Source: Nocardia terrae (GTDB lineage Bacteria > Actinomycetota > Actinomycetes > Mycobacteriales > Mycobacteriaceae). From it: a DNA stretch of 64,000 nucleotides. The notes under the pieces are model-generated. The model did not search any database and was not told where the DNA came from. It saw only the letters and a program-made list of their open reading frames with translations. The position numbers were made by a program, and so were the translations under genes. Positions 42,006 to 50,216 of the stretch are shown here, piece by piece. The DNA is taken from positions 124,001 through 188,000 of the forward strand of contig NZ_WRPP01000005.1 in the NCBI RefSeq assembly GCF_009760405.1. The letters are read 5' to 3'. How positions within the stretch are numbered: the first letter of the stretch is position 1; every line of letters starts with the position of its first letter.

Positions 42006-42227
42006 GTGAAAGCACTCATGACCACAGTGACGATCGGCGGCGCACTCGCGGTCGCGCTCATCGGGTTCGCGGGGCCGGCGTCCGCGTCGGCGGTACCGGT
42101 AGCGCACACCTGGTGTCCCCACAGCGAGGAGATGCATCAGACCTGGGACGTCAACACCGGGCAACCGGTCATCTGCGTCAACACCGGTGCCACCGGGCTC
42201 ATGTGGGTCCCCGACGCCACCCGCTGA
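42006..42227 (+). CDS. Small secreted protein, 73 residues
   Basis: Short exported protein: signal peptide of about 28 residues (ALMTTVTIGGALAVALIGFA...ASA) and a mature part of about 45 residues with two Cys (TWCPHS and PVICVN) that can pair. GTG 42006 has an excellent site (AAGGGGAGG). Upstream an AT-rich TAATAG-like box (about 41956) could be the -10. Function unknown; small cysteine-paired exported proteins are common in Nocardia. Confidence 0.7.
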   Translation: MKALMTTVTIGGALAVALIGFAGPASASAVPVAHTWCPHSEEMHQTWDVNTGQPVICVNTGATGLMWVPDATR

Positions 42228-42259
42228 TCCGCGGTCGGCGGGAGGCGAGGAGGAGGCCG

Positions 42260-42745
42260 ATGGAATCGATTGCACGGCAAGATAGTCCACTCCGGATCGT
42301 GCATGGAGCCAAAGAATTCGCGAACTCGTTCCCTATCGCATTTCAGTATGGTCAGCCCTCCGAGGCAGAGGCCAAGGATGAATTGGCCCGGCAGCTGAAT
42401 ATTCATATTCCCGAAAATTGGCATATGATTCGTACGCAGTCGACCTGCCAAACCGGACCGAAATTGAACACCTGCTCCCTCGAAGGGGCCTTCGCTGGTC
42501 CGGCATCGGAATTCGATAGGTACCCCTCGCTGTTTCTTCCGAGCCCAGTCGAGATTTTCGATCAACCTCCCGCCTACCCGATCACCTGTGAAGGTCTCGC
42601 CGCCAAATATGCTCTCGGGCTGGCCGATCGAATCGACTGCGCAGCCCAGCAGCACCTGGCCCTCAGCGGCGATGCGGGCAACAAGGTACTCATCGCGGGT
42701 TCCGCCACAGCAACTACCGTGCTCATCGGCGTCACACTCCGATGA
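42260..42745 (+). CDS. Hypothetical protein in lower-GC stretch
   Basis: Protein of 161 residues, not recognised. ATG 42260 is preceded by a very strong purine run (GGAGGCGAGGAGGAGG), the main support. Four Cys are present (in STCQT, NTCSL, ITCEG and IDCAA); there is no signal peptide, and the last 20 residues (KVLIAGSATATTVLIGV) are mildly hydrophobic. Codon third positions are far less GC-biased than the neighbours, so it may be recently acquired. It follows the small secreted protein by 33 bases and may share its transcript. Confidence 0.55.
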   Translation: MESIARQDSPLRIVHGAKEFANSFPIAFQYGQPSEAEAKDELARQLNIHIPENWHMIRTQSTCQTGPKLNTCSLEGAFAGPASEFDRYPSLFLPSPVEIFDQPPAYPITCEGLAAKYALGLADRIDCAAQQHLALSGDAGNKVLIAGSATATTVLIGVTLR

Positions 42746-42969
42746 GCAGCAGGTGCTTGTTTGGGTTCGCGTGCAACGGGAATTCCGACAGGACGGGTTG
42801 ATACTCACAGCCCGGGTCCAGACCTATCAGCGTCAGCGCTGAATGCTTCGATCGAGATCCGAAATTCGGACTGCTGGAACATCATTCGAACTGACGTCGG
42901 AAACTGCCCGAAACCGGGCACTTTCGCGATTGATAGGCATCCAGCAGCGGCAATCCGGAGGTTTCGTCA

Positions 42970-43233
42970 ATGGATATGGAACGCACTGGCCGAGCGACGG
43001 ACCACGATGCCGACTTTGTGGCCGACGCCCGCGTAGCGGCTGAGCAGTGGAAAGCCGTGGCGGCTCGCACTCGGCTGGTCTGCGACTCGGCGGCTGAGTA
43101 TGCGCGTCATGCTCGAGAGCGGTCGGCGGCGGCCCGACGGGCGGCGCAGGACAGGCTCGACCGGCAGCGGCTGGTGCGGGTGCTGGGCGATGTGCCGGTG
43201 GTCAGCGGTTCGGGATGCGTTCGTGGAGGGTGA
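42970..43233 (+). CDS. Small hypothetical alpha-helical protein
   Basis: Putative protein of 87 residues, rich in Ala, Arg and Asp, predicted to be one or two amphipathic helices (AAEQWKAVAARTRLVCDSAA, RSAAARRAAQDRLDRQRL). GGAGG lies about nine bases before ATG 42970. Its end overlaps the tail of the convergent PAS-ANTAR gene by 32 bases. Such short coiled proteins beside ANTAR regulators occur in actinomycetes. I do not know its function; it could be non-coding. Confidence 0.42.
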   Translation: MDMERTGRATDHDADFVADARVAAEQWKAVAARTRLVCDSAAEYARHARERSAAARRAAQDRLDRQRLVRVLGDVPVVSGSGCVRGG

Positions 43234-43876
43234 GCAGGACGTGGTCGAAGGCGGCCACGGTGTCGGGGGGCGCGGCGGGGACGGTGGGTAGTTCGGCGAT
43301 CAGTTGTTCGGCCAGGGCGCGCAGTTTGGTGTTGGTTTCCTGGGAGCGCCAGGTGAGGACCTTGAACGCTTGCTCGGCGCTGATGCCGTACATGCGCATG
43401 AGCACGCCCTTGGCTTGTTCGATGACCGAGCGGGATTCGATCAGCTCGGGCAGGCGCTGGTTGAGGGCGTCGCGTTCGGCGGCGGCGAGGGTGTCGGACA
43501 GGTCGACGTAGAACCCGGTGGTGCCGACCGGGCGGGCCGCGTCGTCGAGGATGCGGTCGGCCACGACCATCACGGTGTGTTCGATGCCGTGGGTGTCGAT
43601 GAAGCGGTGCCGGCTCGAGAAGGGCTGGCCCTGATCGATGGAGCGGGCGATGGCTTCGGCGACGTGCTCACGGTCGTCGGGATGTTTGTGGGCCAGCAGT
43701 AATTCGGTGGTGGGTTCGATTTCGCCGGGGGCATAGCCGTGCATGCGGTAGACCTCCGGCGACCATTCCCACCGCTGGGTGGCGAACCAGAAGCGGAAGC
43801 TGCCCGCCGCGGGCTGCTGCGGTTCCGACGGCGCGGTGGAATGGGTTGACGCCGGGACCCCGGCGGGAGATGTCAT
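43202..43876 (-). CDS. PAS-ANTAR transcription antiterminator
   Basis: Regulator of 224 residues: a PAS/PAC sensor domain (WEWSPEVYRMHGYAPGEIEP, RHRFIDTHGIEHTVMVVADR) followed by a C-terminal ANTAR RNA-binding domain (SRSVIEQAKGVLMRMYGISAEQAF). ANTAR proteins bind twin hairpins in leader RNAs to stop termination. ATG 43876 was chosen for domain fit; there is no strong Shine-Dalgarno, so leaderless translation is possible. The signal sensed by the PAS domain is unknown. It is divergent from the dehalogenase-like gene at 43984, which it may regulate. Confidence 0.88.
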   Translation of the reverse strand: MTSPAGVPASTHSTAPSEPQQPAAGSFRFWFATQRWEWSPEVYRMHGYAPGEIEPTTELLLAHKHPDDREHVAEAIARSIDQGQPFSSRHRFIDTHGIEHTVMVVADRILDDAARPVGTTGFYVDLSDTLAAAERDALNQRLPELIESRSVIEQAKGVLMRMYGISAEQAFKVLTWRSQETNTKLRALAEQLIAELPTVPAAPPDTVAAFDHVLLTLHERIPNR

Positions 43877-43983
43877 CACTCGAGTATGGACCGAGCGCGG
43901 GTTTTCGCCCTCTATATCGGCGAGCGGGATTCGTCCGATGAACGGAGGTTTACTGGGAGGGAGTCCGTCGGAAGGAGCGAGAC

Positions 43984-44916
43984 ATGTCCGCACCGGAGAT
44001 CTCCACCGAAGACATCTCCTATCGCAAGTACGTGCCCGTGCTGGATAGTTATATGGCGTATGTGGACGCGGGGAACGGCGATCCGATCGTCTTCCTGCAC
44101 GGCAACCCGACGCCGTCGTACCTGTGGCGCAATATCATTCCGTACCTGCTGCCGTTCGGGCGTTGCCTGGCGCCGGATTACGTCGGCATGGGCAACTCGG
44201 GCGCGGCGCCGGACGGCAACTACCGATTCTTCGATCAGCAGCGGTATCTCGACGCCTGGTTCGAGGCGCTCGGCATCGACCGCGAAGTGATCCTGGTCGT
44301 GCACGACTGGGGTTCGGCGCTCGGATTCTCCTGGGCGCGAAGGCATCCCGAGCGGGTGAAGGCCATCGTGTACATGGAGTCGATCGTGCGCCCGTTCCAC
44401 TCCTGGGACGAATGGCCCGCCGCGACCCGGGCATTCTTCCAGGGGCAGCGAGGATCCGAGGGCGAGGACCTGATCCTGCGCCAGAACCTGTTCATCGAAT
44501 ACCTACTGCCCCTGCGCAATATCGCCCCCGAGATCATGGAGATCTACCGGCGGCACTACCGCAATCCCGGCCCGTCCCGGCTGCCGATGCTGGCCTGGAC
44601 CCGGGACCTGCCGATCGCCGGAGAGCCCGCCGACGTCGTGGAAGTCGTCGCGGACTACGCGCAATGGCTGTCCGCCAGCGACATTCCCAAGTTGTTCATC
44701 GACGCCGAACCCGCCGGTTTCCTCATCGGCGCTCAGCGCGAGTTCTGCCGCGCCTGGCCCAACCAGCAAACCGTCACCGTGCCCGGCTCCCACTTCCTCC
44801 CCGAGGACGCCCCCGACCTGATCGGAGACGCGACCGCCCGCTTCGTCGCCGAGATCCGCGCCGGCCGGCTCACCCGCGAACCGGCCGCCGCGCACTCCGC
44901 CCGGCCGAGCAGGTAG
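43984..44916 (+). CDS. dhaA: Haloalkane dehalogenase-like alpha/beta hydrolase
   Basis: Alpha/beta hydrolase of 310 residues matching the haloalkane-dehalogenase family: HGNPTPSYLWRNIIPYL (39-55, halide-binding Asn), nucleophile in VVHDWGSALGF (Asp108), acid in MESIVRP (Glu132) and base in PGSHFLPED (His270). These replace a C-halogen bond by a hydroxyl. ATG 43984 has GGAAGGAG at short distance. It is divergent from the PAS-ANTAR regulator and its 3' end overlaps the convergent SDR gene by 47 bases. The natural substrate is uncertain, so the symbol is provisional. Confidence 0.85.
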   Translation: MSAPEISTEDISYRKYVPVLDSYMAYVDAGNGDPIVFLHGNPTPSYLWRNIIPYLLPFGRCLAPDYVGMGNSGAAPDGNYRFFDQQRYLDAWFEALGIDREVILVVHDWGSALGFSWARRHPERVKAIVYMESIVRPFHSWDEWPAATRAFFQGQRGSEGEDLILRQNLFIEYLLPLRNIAPEIMEIYRRHYRNPGPSRLPMLAWTRDLPIAGEPADVVEVVADYAQWLSASDIPKLFIDAEPAGFLIGAQREFCRAWPNQQTVTVPGSHFLPEDAPDLIGDATARFVAEIRAGRLTREPAAAHSARPSR

Positions 44917-45856
44917 GCGACTGCCGCACAGTGGATCCAGGGTGGGCCAGAGGATCGACGCCGGTGAGGGACGAGCTGGCGGTCCACAGCCCCGCGGCGG
45001 TGTCGATGTCGGTCATGTGCGGGAGGGGGTTCTCTTGATGCGGTTGCCCGCGGAGCCCGAAAACCCTTGGCCCCCACAGTTTCCCGCCTGCGATCTCGGG
45101 GTCCAGTACCGCGCGGACGATCGTGCGGGCGCCCGCGTGTTTGCCGTGCAGCACCGCGTTCGCGGGCAGTCCGTACAGGCGTTGGGCGGTGGTGCGGGCG
45201 AACAGCGGCGGCCGTGACGGGGTCAGCGCGTCCAAGGCGCCGCCCGGATGGACGACGATGCTGCAGATGTCGGCGGCACGGGCACGCAGACGGCGGTCCA
45301 GTTCGAAACCGAACAGCATCTGTGCGAGTTTCGATCGCCCGTAGGCGCGTTTGGGCCGATAGTCCTGGCCGGACTGCAGATCCGCGAGATCGAGCCGTTC
45401 CGACCGTGCCGCGAAGCTGCCCACGGTGACGACCCTGCTACCGGCGGTAGCGGTCAGCATCGGCTCCAGGTGAGCGACCAGCGCGAAATGTCCGAGATGG
45501 TTTGTCGTGAACATCAGTTCGTGCCCCTGCGGACTCGTCCGGCGTTGCGGCTCCGACAGCAGCACCCCGGCATTGAGCACGACCGCGTCCAGTCTGTCGA
45601 CACCGAGGCCGTCGACCGCTGCGGGCAGCGCGGACAGATCCGCCACGTCCAGACGCGCCCAACGTACCCGGGCGCCCTCGACACGCGACCGAATCAGCTG
45701 CGCCGCCAGCTCGGCCCTGGCGGTGTTCCGGCAGCCCAGCACCACCGTCGCGCCGCTGGCCGCAAGCTGCTCGGCGGCGAAATACCCGATACCCGCGTTG
45801 GCCCCGGTCACCAGAAAGGTCTTCTCATCGGCACGCCGGCCGCCCTGCCATGTCAT
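44870..45856 (-). CDS. Short-chain dehydrogenase/reductase (SDR)
   Basis: SDR of 328 residues resembling retinol-dehydrogenase/protochlorophyllide-reductase-like members. TGANAGIGYFAAEQL is the cofactor motif, LNAGVLL the NAG structural motif and YGRSK (preceded by a Ser strand TVGSFAA) the catalytic site. ATG 45856 fits the fold; the longer frame adds only a poor lead. The last 20 residues overlap the convergent dehalogenase-like gene, an unusually deep tail-to-tail overlap, so the true end may carry a non-conserved extension. Substrate unknown. Confidence 0.83.
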   Translation of the reverse strand: MTWQGGRRADEKTFLVTGANAGIGYFAAEQLAASGATVVLGCRNTARAELAAQLIRSRVEGARVRWARLDVADLSALPAAVDGLGVDRLDAVVLNAGVLLSEPQRRTSPQGHELMFTTNHLGHFALVAHLEPMLTATAGSRVVTVGSFAARSERLDLADLQSGQDYRPKRAYGRSKLAQMLFGFELDRRLRARAADICSIVVHPGGALDALTPSRPPLFARTTAQRLYGLPANAVLHGKHAGARTIVRAVLDPEIAGGKLWGPRVFGLRGQPHQENPLPHMTDIDTAAGLWTASSSLTGVDPLAHPGSTVRQSPTCSAGRSARRPVRG

Positions 45857-45944
45857 GGCGTCAACCCTCGTCCCAGCCTCTTGCACCGCCCTCACACGGA
45901 GCTGTCTCGCCAGGTCGATGCGTCCCTCCCGCAGGCGCTTCCGG

Positions 45945-46583
45945 TCACCAATCGAAGGAAGTTCGATTCGGTTGAGTGAGGTCGCTGTGTTCGTCGTTGA
46001 CCAGATGGAAGGCCAGCGACAGGTTGCTGATCGCGGAGGGCCAGCCGGACAGTGCTCCTTCGCCGACGGGTCCTCTTTCGAGGGCGAGCAGCGTGCTGAC
46101 CGCCTCGGTGGCCAGTGAGGCGGCCGCCAGCAGTGCCGGTTTGGGGGTGGGGCCGGGGTGAGTGGCGAGCATGGCGATGCGTTCGCGCACCCAGTTGACC
46201 TCGAATTGCGTTTGCTCGGAGACCGTCGTGTCGGTGCGCATGAGCGCGGCTTCGGCGGCAGCGCTCGCCGCGCACCAGGTCTGCACGCAATGGCCCAGTG
46301 GGGCTTCGACGATCGTGGCTCTCAAGGCGTGGCCGAGCACCGCGTGCGCGGCGGCCAGCAGCTGGGCTCGTTCGACGAGCGAATTCGTGCCGGCGGCGAG
46401 TTCGTGAACCTCGATGCCCCAGGCGTCCAGCATCGTTCGCACCTGCGCCGTGTCGATCTCCGGTCTCGGCCGCTCATCCGAACCGCAGTCGACATCGACC
46501 TCGCAGACCGTCTCAAAGTTCACAGTTCCACCAATCCGCAACGAGTAGGAACGAGCCCCCCGAGGGCCCGAGTGGACCTCCAC
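45945..46583 (-). CDS. Hypothetical protein
   Basis: Protein of 212 residues not recognised. The N-terminal part has a Cys pair (ETVCEVDVDCGSDE); the rest is Ala/Leu-rich and mostly helical (TNSLVERAQLLAAAHAVLG, LLAAASLATEAVSTLLALER), possibly a small ligand-binding or four-helix protein. GTG 46583 is used; an in-frame GTG near 46523 (before NFETVC) is an alternative. It lies 88 bases upstream of the SDR gene on the same strand. Coding potential is moderate. Confidence 0.5.
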   Translation of the reverse strand: MEVHSGPRGARSYSLRIGGTVNFETVCEVDVDCGSDERPRPEIDTAQVRTMLDAWGIEVHELAAGTNSLVERAQLLAAAHAVLGHALRATIVEAPLGHCVQTWCAASAAAEAALMRTDTTVSEQTQFEVNWVRERIAMLATHPGPTPKPALLAAASLATEAVSTLLALERGPVGEGALSGWPSAISNLSLAFHLVNDEHSDLTQPNRTSFDW

Positions 46584-46705
46584 CAGACCCTATTGCGGCG
46601 GTACCCCGAACCGCTGACATGCTCACGAACTCCGCAAGTCTCGCAATGCGGCGATTACGGACATCGCATCCCATCCCGGAAGCCAGTACGCGAGATGAGT
46701 TGGGG

Positions 46706-47152
46706 CTACGGGTCGTTCGGGGGCGGCGGGCAGGAGAGGAAGGCGCGTTTCAGCAGAGTCGACAGGTGGGCCTGGTCCTCGGCACTCAGCCTGTTCAGGC
46801 CATCCCGGGTGGTGTGCATCTTCGCGCGGATCGCATCGCTGAGCTGTTCACCCTCGGGCGTGATGACGAGGTTGGTGACACGGCGGTCGGAGGCGCTGGG
46901 CTCGCGGCGGACCAGGCCGCGCTTCTCCAGCCGGTCGATGATGCCGGTGACATTGGAGGCGTCGCAGGCCATGATCTCGGCCAGCGCGCGCATCGCGATC
47001 GGGCCCCTGCGCAGCACGGTCAGCGTCTTGCCCTGGATCGCGGTGAGGTTCTCACTCGCGGCCGCGGCGGTGAAATCCCCGTAGTACACACCGAGCGAGA
47101 GCGAGAGCAACTCCATGAGCTGGGCGGTGTCGACGCGGGGAGCTGCGGTCAT
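46706..47152 (-). CDS. MarR-family transcriptional regulator
   Basis: Winged-helix regulator of 148 residues: LTVLRRGPIAMRALAEIMAC, the recognition region CDASNVTGIIDRLEKRGLV and the wing RREPSASDRRVTNLVITPEG are typical MarR features. It acts as a dimer and usually represses the adjacent gene until a small phenolic or electrophile binds. ATG 47152 is divergent from the Old-Yellow-Enzyme gene; an 8-base-arm palindrome between them is the likely operator. Confidence 0.92.
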   Translation of the reverse strand: MTAAPRVDTAQLMELLSLSLGVYYGDFTAAAASENLTAIQGKTLTVLRRGPIAMRALAEIMACDASNVTGIIDRLEKRGLVRREPSASDRRVTNLVITPEGEQLSDAIRAKMHTTRDGLNRLSAEDQAHLSTLLKRAFLSCPPPPNDP

Positions 47153-47171
47153 ATGAACAGCCTATCCACAG

Positions 47172-47231
47172 ATACTTGACTACCTCAAGTATGTGGGGAT
47201 AGCGTCGGGCCACATTGCTTGAAGTTCTCAA
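47172..47231. promoter_or_regulatory. MarR operator and enoate-reductase promoter
   Basis: A perfect inverted repeat with arms ATACTTGA / TCAAGTAT and a 5-base spacer lies at 47172-47192; a weaker TTGA-5-TCAA copy is at 47219-47231. TTGACT (47177) and ATAGCG (47200) spaced 17 bases form a plausible promoter for the rightward gene, overlapped by the main palindrome, as expected for repression by the divergent MarR protein. Confidence 0.75.
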
Positions 47232-47266
47232 CCATCCAGATTGGCAAGTACCCTGAGGAGCATCCC

Positions 47267-48394
47267 GTGACCGCCACTGTTTCCGACACCGACCGCGCGG
47301 CCCGACTGCTGTCACGCCCCATCACGCTGAACGGGCTCACCGTCCCGAACCGCATCGCGATGGCGCCGATGACCCGCATGTTCTCCCCCGGCGGCATTCC
47401 CGGAGACGATGTGCGGTCCTACTACGCGCGCCGGGCCGCCGCGGGCGTCGGCCTGATCATCACCGAGGGCACCTATGTCGGCCACGAGTCGGCCGGGCAG
47501 AGCGACCGGGTGCCGCGGTTCCACGGCGAGGAGCAGCTGGCGGGCTGGGCCAAGGTCGTCGCCGACGTGCACGCCGCGGGCGGCACGATCGTGCCGCAGC
47601 TGTGGCACATCGGCATGGTCCGCAATCACGGCGAGCCGCCCGTGGCCGAGGCTCCCGCGGTGGGCCCCTCCGGCATTCGCGTCGACGGCACCGAGGGCAC
47701 CGGCAAGGCGATGACCCAGGCCGACCTCGACGACGTCATCGGCGCGTTCGCCGAGGCCGCCGCGGCCGCCGAGCGCATCGGCTTCGACGGCATCGAACTG
47801 CACGGCGCGCACGGCTACCTCCTCGATCAGTTCCTCTGGGAGCGCACGAACCGCCGAACCGATTCCTACGGAGGCGATTCCGTGGCGCGCACGAAGTTCG
47901 CGGCCGAGATCGTGGCGGCGGTCCGGGAGGTCGTCTCCCCCGAGTTCCCGGTGATCTTCCGCTACTCCCAGTGGAAGCAGGAGGCTTACGACGCCCGCCT
48001 CGCCGAGACCCCGCAGGAGCTCGAAGCCATCCTGTCCCCGCTCGCGGCCGCCGGTGTGGACGCCTTCCACGCCTCCACCCGCCGCTACTGGCTGCCCGAG
48101 TTCGAGGACTCGGACCTGAACCTGGCCGGCTGGACCAAGAAGCTCACCGGCAAGACCACGATCAGTGTCGGCTCGGTCGGCCTGGACGGCGACTTCCTGC
48201 GCGCCTTCACCGGCCAGGGCGCACCCCTGGGCAGCCTCGACAACCTCCTCGACCGCCTCGAGCGCGATGAATTCGACATGGTCGCCGTCGGCCGCGCGCT
48301 GCTGCAGGACCCGGAATGGGCGGCCAAGGTCCTCGCGGGCCGCGTCGACGAGCTGAAGCCCTACGACGCGGCGGCACTGAAGACCCTGAGCTAG
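47267..48394 (+). CDS. Old Yellow Enzyme family ene-reductase
   Basis: FMN-dependent enoate reductase of 375 residues. NRIAMAPMTR near the N-terminus, PQLWHIGM, the active-site block FDGIELHGAHGYLLDQFLW, SYGG and the C-terminal FDMVAVGRALLQDP are family signatures. It reduces activated C=C bonds or nitro compounds with NAD(P)H. GTG 47267 has GAGGAG at seven bases; a longer frame from 47219 starts inside the operator. Likely induced by electrophiles through the divergent MarR regulator. Confidence 0.93.
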   Translation: MTATVSDTDRAARLLSRPITLNGLTVPNRIAMAPMTRMFSPGGIPGDDVRSYYARRAAAGVGLIITEGTYVGHESAGQSDRVPRFHGEEQLAGWAKVVADVHAAGGTIVPQLWHIGMVRNHGEPPVAEAPAVGPSGIRVDGTEGTGKAMTQADLDDVIGAFAEAAAAAERIGFDGIELHGAHGYLLDQFLWERTNRRTDSYGGDSVARTKFAAEIVAAVREVVSPEFPVIFRYSQWKQEAYDARLAETPQELEAILSPLAAAGVDAFHASTRRYWLPEFEDSDLNLAGWTKKLTGKTTISVGSVGLDGDFLRAFTGQGAPLGSLDNLLDRLERDEFDMVAVGRALLQDPEWAAKVLAGRVDELKPYDAAALKTLS

Positions 48395-48433
48395 CGGTAA
48401 CCGAATCCGGCTGCTGCACAAGGTGATACGCGA

Positions 48434-48466
48434 GGTCGCCGCCCTCACGCTGTGATGGCGGCGACC
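48434..48466. terminator. Hairpin between convergent genes
   Basis: GGTCGCCGCC (48434-48443) pairs with GGCGGCGACC (48457-48466), a 10-base stem with a 13-base loop. It spans the end of the leftward gene and lies 40 bases after the rightward reductase gene, so it may end both transcripts. No T-run follows. Confidence 0.45.
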
Positions 48467-48894
48467 GGGTCGTGGAGTTGGGCGATCAATTCCAGGACGG
48501 CGGGCGGTGCCGCCGTGAGGTCGCCGTCGATGCGAAGTTCACCGCTGGCCGTCGCGCGTTGCCGATGCTGTCGGGCGGCGGCGGCGACCTCGGGGTTGCC
48601 TGCCCACACGCGGCGGGACAGCTCGTGGTGAGTCGCATAGTCGGCGACGATTCGGATATCGGCATCGCCGAGAGTGCCGCCGCGAACCTCGACCTTGCTC
48701 GCGCTTATCCGGATGAACCAACTGAGTGTTCCGCCGGGCGTATTGGCCCGGCCGAACGGAGGATTCGTCAAGTCTTCGCAGATGCAGTAGTCGAGCGACC
48801 CGAGATCGACGTCCCGCAGCAGATCCCCGATGATCGCCCCGACGGCCTCGATCCACTCCGCGCTCACGTATTCGTACATCCTCGCAGGTGTCAT
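48445..48894 (-). CDS. SCP2-like lipid-binding domain protein (tentative)
   Basis: Protein of 149 residues. The C-terminal half (ADIRIVADYATHHELSRRVW, GELRIDGDLTAAPPAVLELI) resembles the sterol-carrier-protein-2 fold, in which a hydrophobic tunnel holds a lipid; the N-terminal half, with two Cys in DYCICED, is not recognised. ATG 48894 lacks a clear ribosome site; the ATG five codons later is an alternative. It lies 94 bases downstream of the methyltransferase on the same strand. Identification is weak. Confidence 0.55.
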   Translation of the reverse strand: MTPARMYEYVSAEWIEAVGAIIGDLLRDVDLGSLDYCICEDLTNPPFGRANTPGGTLSWFIRISASKVEVRGGTLGDADIRIVADYATHHELSRRVWAGNPEVAAAARQHRQRATASGELRIDGDLTAAPPAVLELIAQLHDPVAAITA

Positions 48895-48988
48895 TCGAGG
48901 AATGCTTTCACCGGAGGACCCGCTGCTCTTGCGGTGACTTGCGAAGGCGCAGGCCAGAACTTGCGTAGCCTGCGTCGGCCGCGAGCCG

Positions 48989-49612
48989 TCAGTCCGATTG
49001 CAGGACGAAGAACAGGAAGCCCAGGAAGCTCGCGCCGAGGACGTCTCGGAAGACGTCGGGGAAGAGGTCGCGGGCGGCGGGCGCGGGTGGGGGTTCGCTG
49101 ATGACGGTGATCCGGAAGCCCGCGGTGGTGAAGGCGTCGGTCATGGCGTGCAGGGGGCGGTCCCAGAAGGTGAGGCGCGCGGTTCGGCCGCCCATGAGCC
49201 AATCCTCGGTGCGGGGACGGGTTTCGAAGTAGTCGGTCTTCTCCCCCGCCGAGCGTTGGGCGGTCCAGATGGCGAAGGGGTGTTCGACCGAGGCGATGAG
49301 GCGGCCGCCGGGGGTCAGGACTCGTCGTAGTTCGGTCAGCGTCGGGGCCCAGTCCCGCAGGTAGTGCAGCACCAAGGAGGCGGTGACGTCGTCGAATGCG
49401 TTGTCGGGGAACGGGAGCGGCTCGGCGAGGTCGGCGACACGCAGGTCCGCGCCGGGGCCCAGTCTGCGGCGGGCCAGCTCCAGCATCGCCGGGCTGGCGT
49501 CGATACCGGTCATGAGGGCGCCTCGATCGCGCAGGGCGGCGAAGAGGGGGCCCGCACCGCATCCCGCGTCGAGAATTCGGCGGCCGGTCACGTCTCCCGC
49601 GAGATCGAGCAT
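48989..49612 (-). CDS. Class I SAM methyltransferase, start probably frameshifted
   Basis: Rossmann-type methyltransferase, 207 residues from the first in-frame ATG, with the SAM loop ILDAGCGAGPLFAAL, GIDASPAMLELA, LPFPDNAFDDVTASLVLHYL and GGRLIASVEHP. The homologous sense clearly runs further upstream (GYDSIAEGYTAENETSL then LLNAYYERPA), typical of the family's N-terminus, but that part has no start codon in frame. An ATG at 49737 followed by AAAAG lies one base out of frame; one more A in that run would restore a complete gene of about 249 residues. A real mutation or a sequencing error in the A-run is therefore likely. Substrate unknown. Confidence 0.75.
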   Translation of the reverse strand: MLDLAGDVTGRRILDAGCGAGPLFAALRDRGALMTGIDASPAMLELARRRLGPGADLRVADLAEPLPFPDNAFDDVTASLVLHYLRDWAPTLTELRRVLTPGGRLIASVEHPFAIWTAQRSAGEKTDYFETRPRTEDWLMGGRTARLTFWDRPLHAMTDAFTTAGFRITVISEPPPAPAARDLFPDVFRDVLGASFLGFLFFVLQSD

Positions 49613-49788
49613 CGCGGGACGCTCGTAGTAGGCGTTGAGCAGGCTGGTCTCGTTCTCGGCGGTGTAGCCCTCGGCGATGCTGTCGTAGCCGTTCGCCGGG
49701 GTCGGATCGAAAGTATCGATGGTGCTGCTCTTTTCATGTCCGGGCTGCGAGGATCAGGTGACGGATTCCGATAGTGGAGGGCAGTGGC

Positions 49789-50193
49789 ATGGCTTCGATC
49801 TCACGGGAGATACTCATCGACGCCGCACCGGCGCAGGTGTGGGCGCTGGTCGCCGACTTCGCCGAGGGACCGGTTCGGATGGCTCCCGGGCTGGTGACCG
49901 GCAGTACCGATCTGGGTGAGGGCTTGCGGGAGGTGAGCTTCGCGCACGGCACCGTGGTTCGCGAACGGCTCATCACCCTCGACCACGAGGCTCGCCGGTT
50001 CGTCTACTCGGTGATCGGCGGTACCGCGACCCCGCTGCACGACAACGCGGTCATGCACGTACTTCCCCACGGCGACAACGGTACTCGGTTCGTGTGGTCG
50101 CGCGACATCCTCCCCGAGGCCATGGCCGCGCCCTTCGCCGCCACCATGGATCAGGCTCTGATCGTGATCAAGAAGACGATCGAATCCGACTGA
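49789..50193 (+). CDS. SRPBCC-family ligand-binding protein
   Basis: START/Bet v1-like (SRPBCC) protein of 134 residues: ASISREILIDAAPAQVWALV at the start, the LGEGLREVSF and RFVYSVIGG strands, and a long C-terminal helix (TMDQALIVIKKTIES) are typical of polyketide cyclase/dehydrase-like proteins. It likely binds a hydrophobic small molecule; the catalytic role is unknown. ATG 49789 follows GGAGGG; an in-frame GTG at 49774 overlaps that ribosome site and is less likely. It is divergent from the methyltransferase gene. Confidence 0.83.
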   Translation: MASISREILIDAAPAQVWALVADFAEGPVRMAPGLVTGSTDLGEGLREVSFAHGTVVRERLITLDHEARRFVYSVIGGTATPLHDNAVMHVLPHGDNGTRFVWSRDILPEAMAAPFAATMDQALIVIKKTIESD

Positions 50194-50216
50194 CCCGCAG
50201 GCGGAACAGCCGGGAC

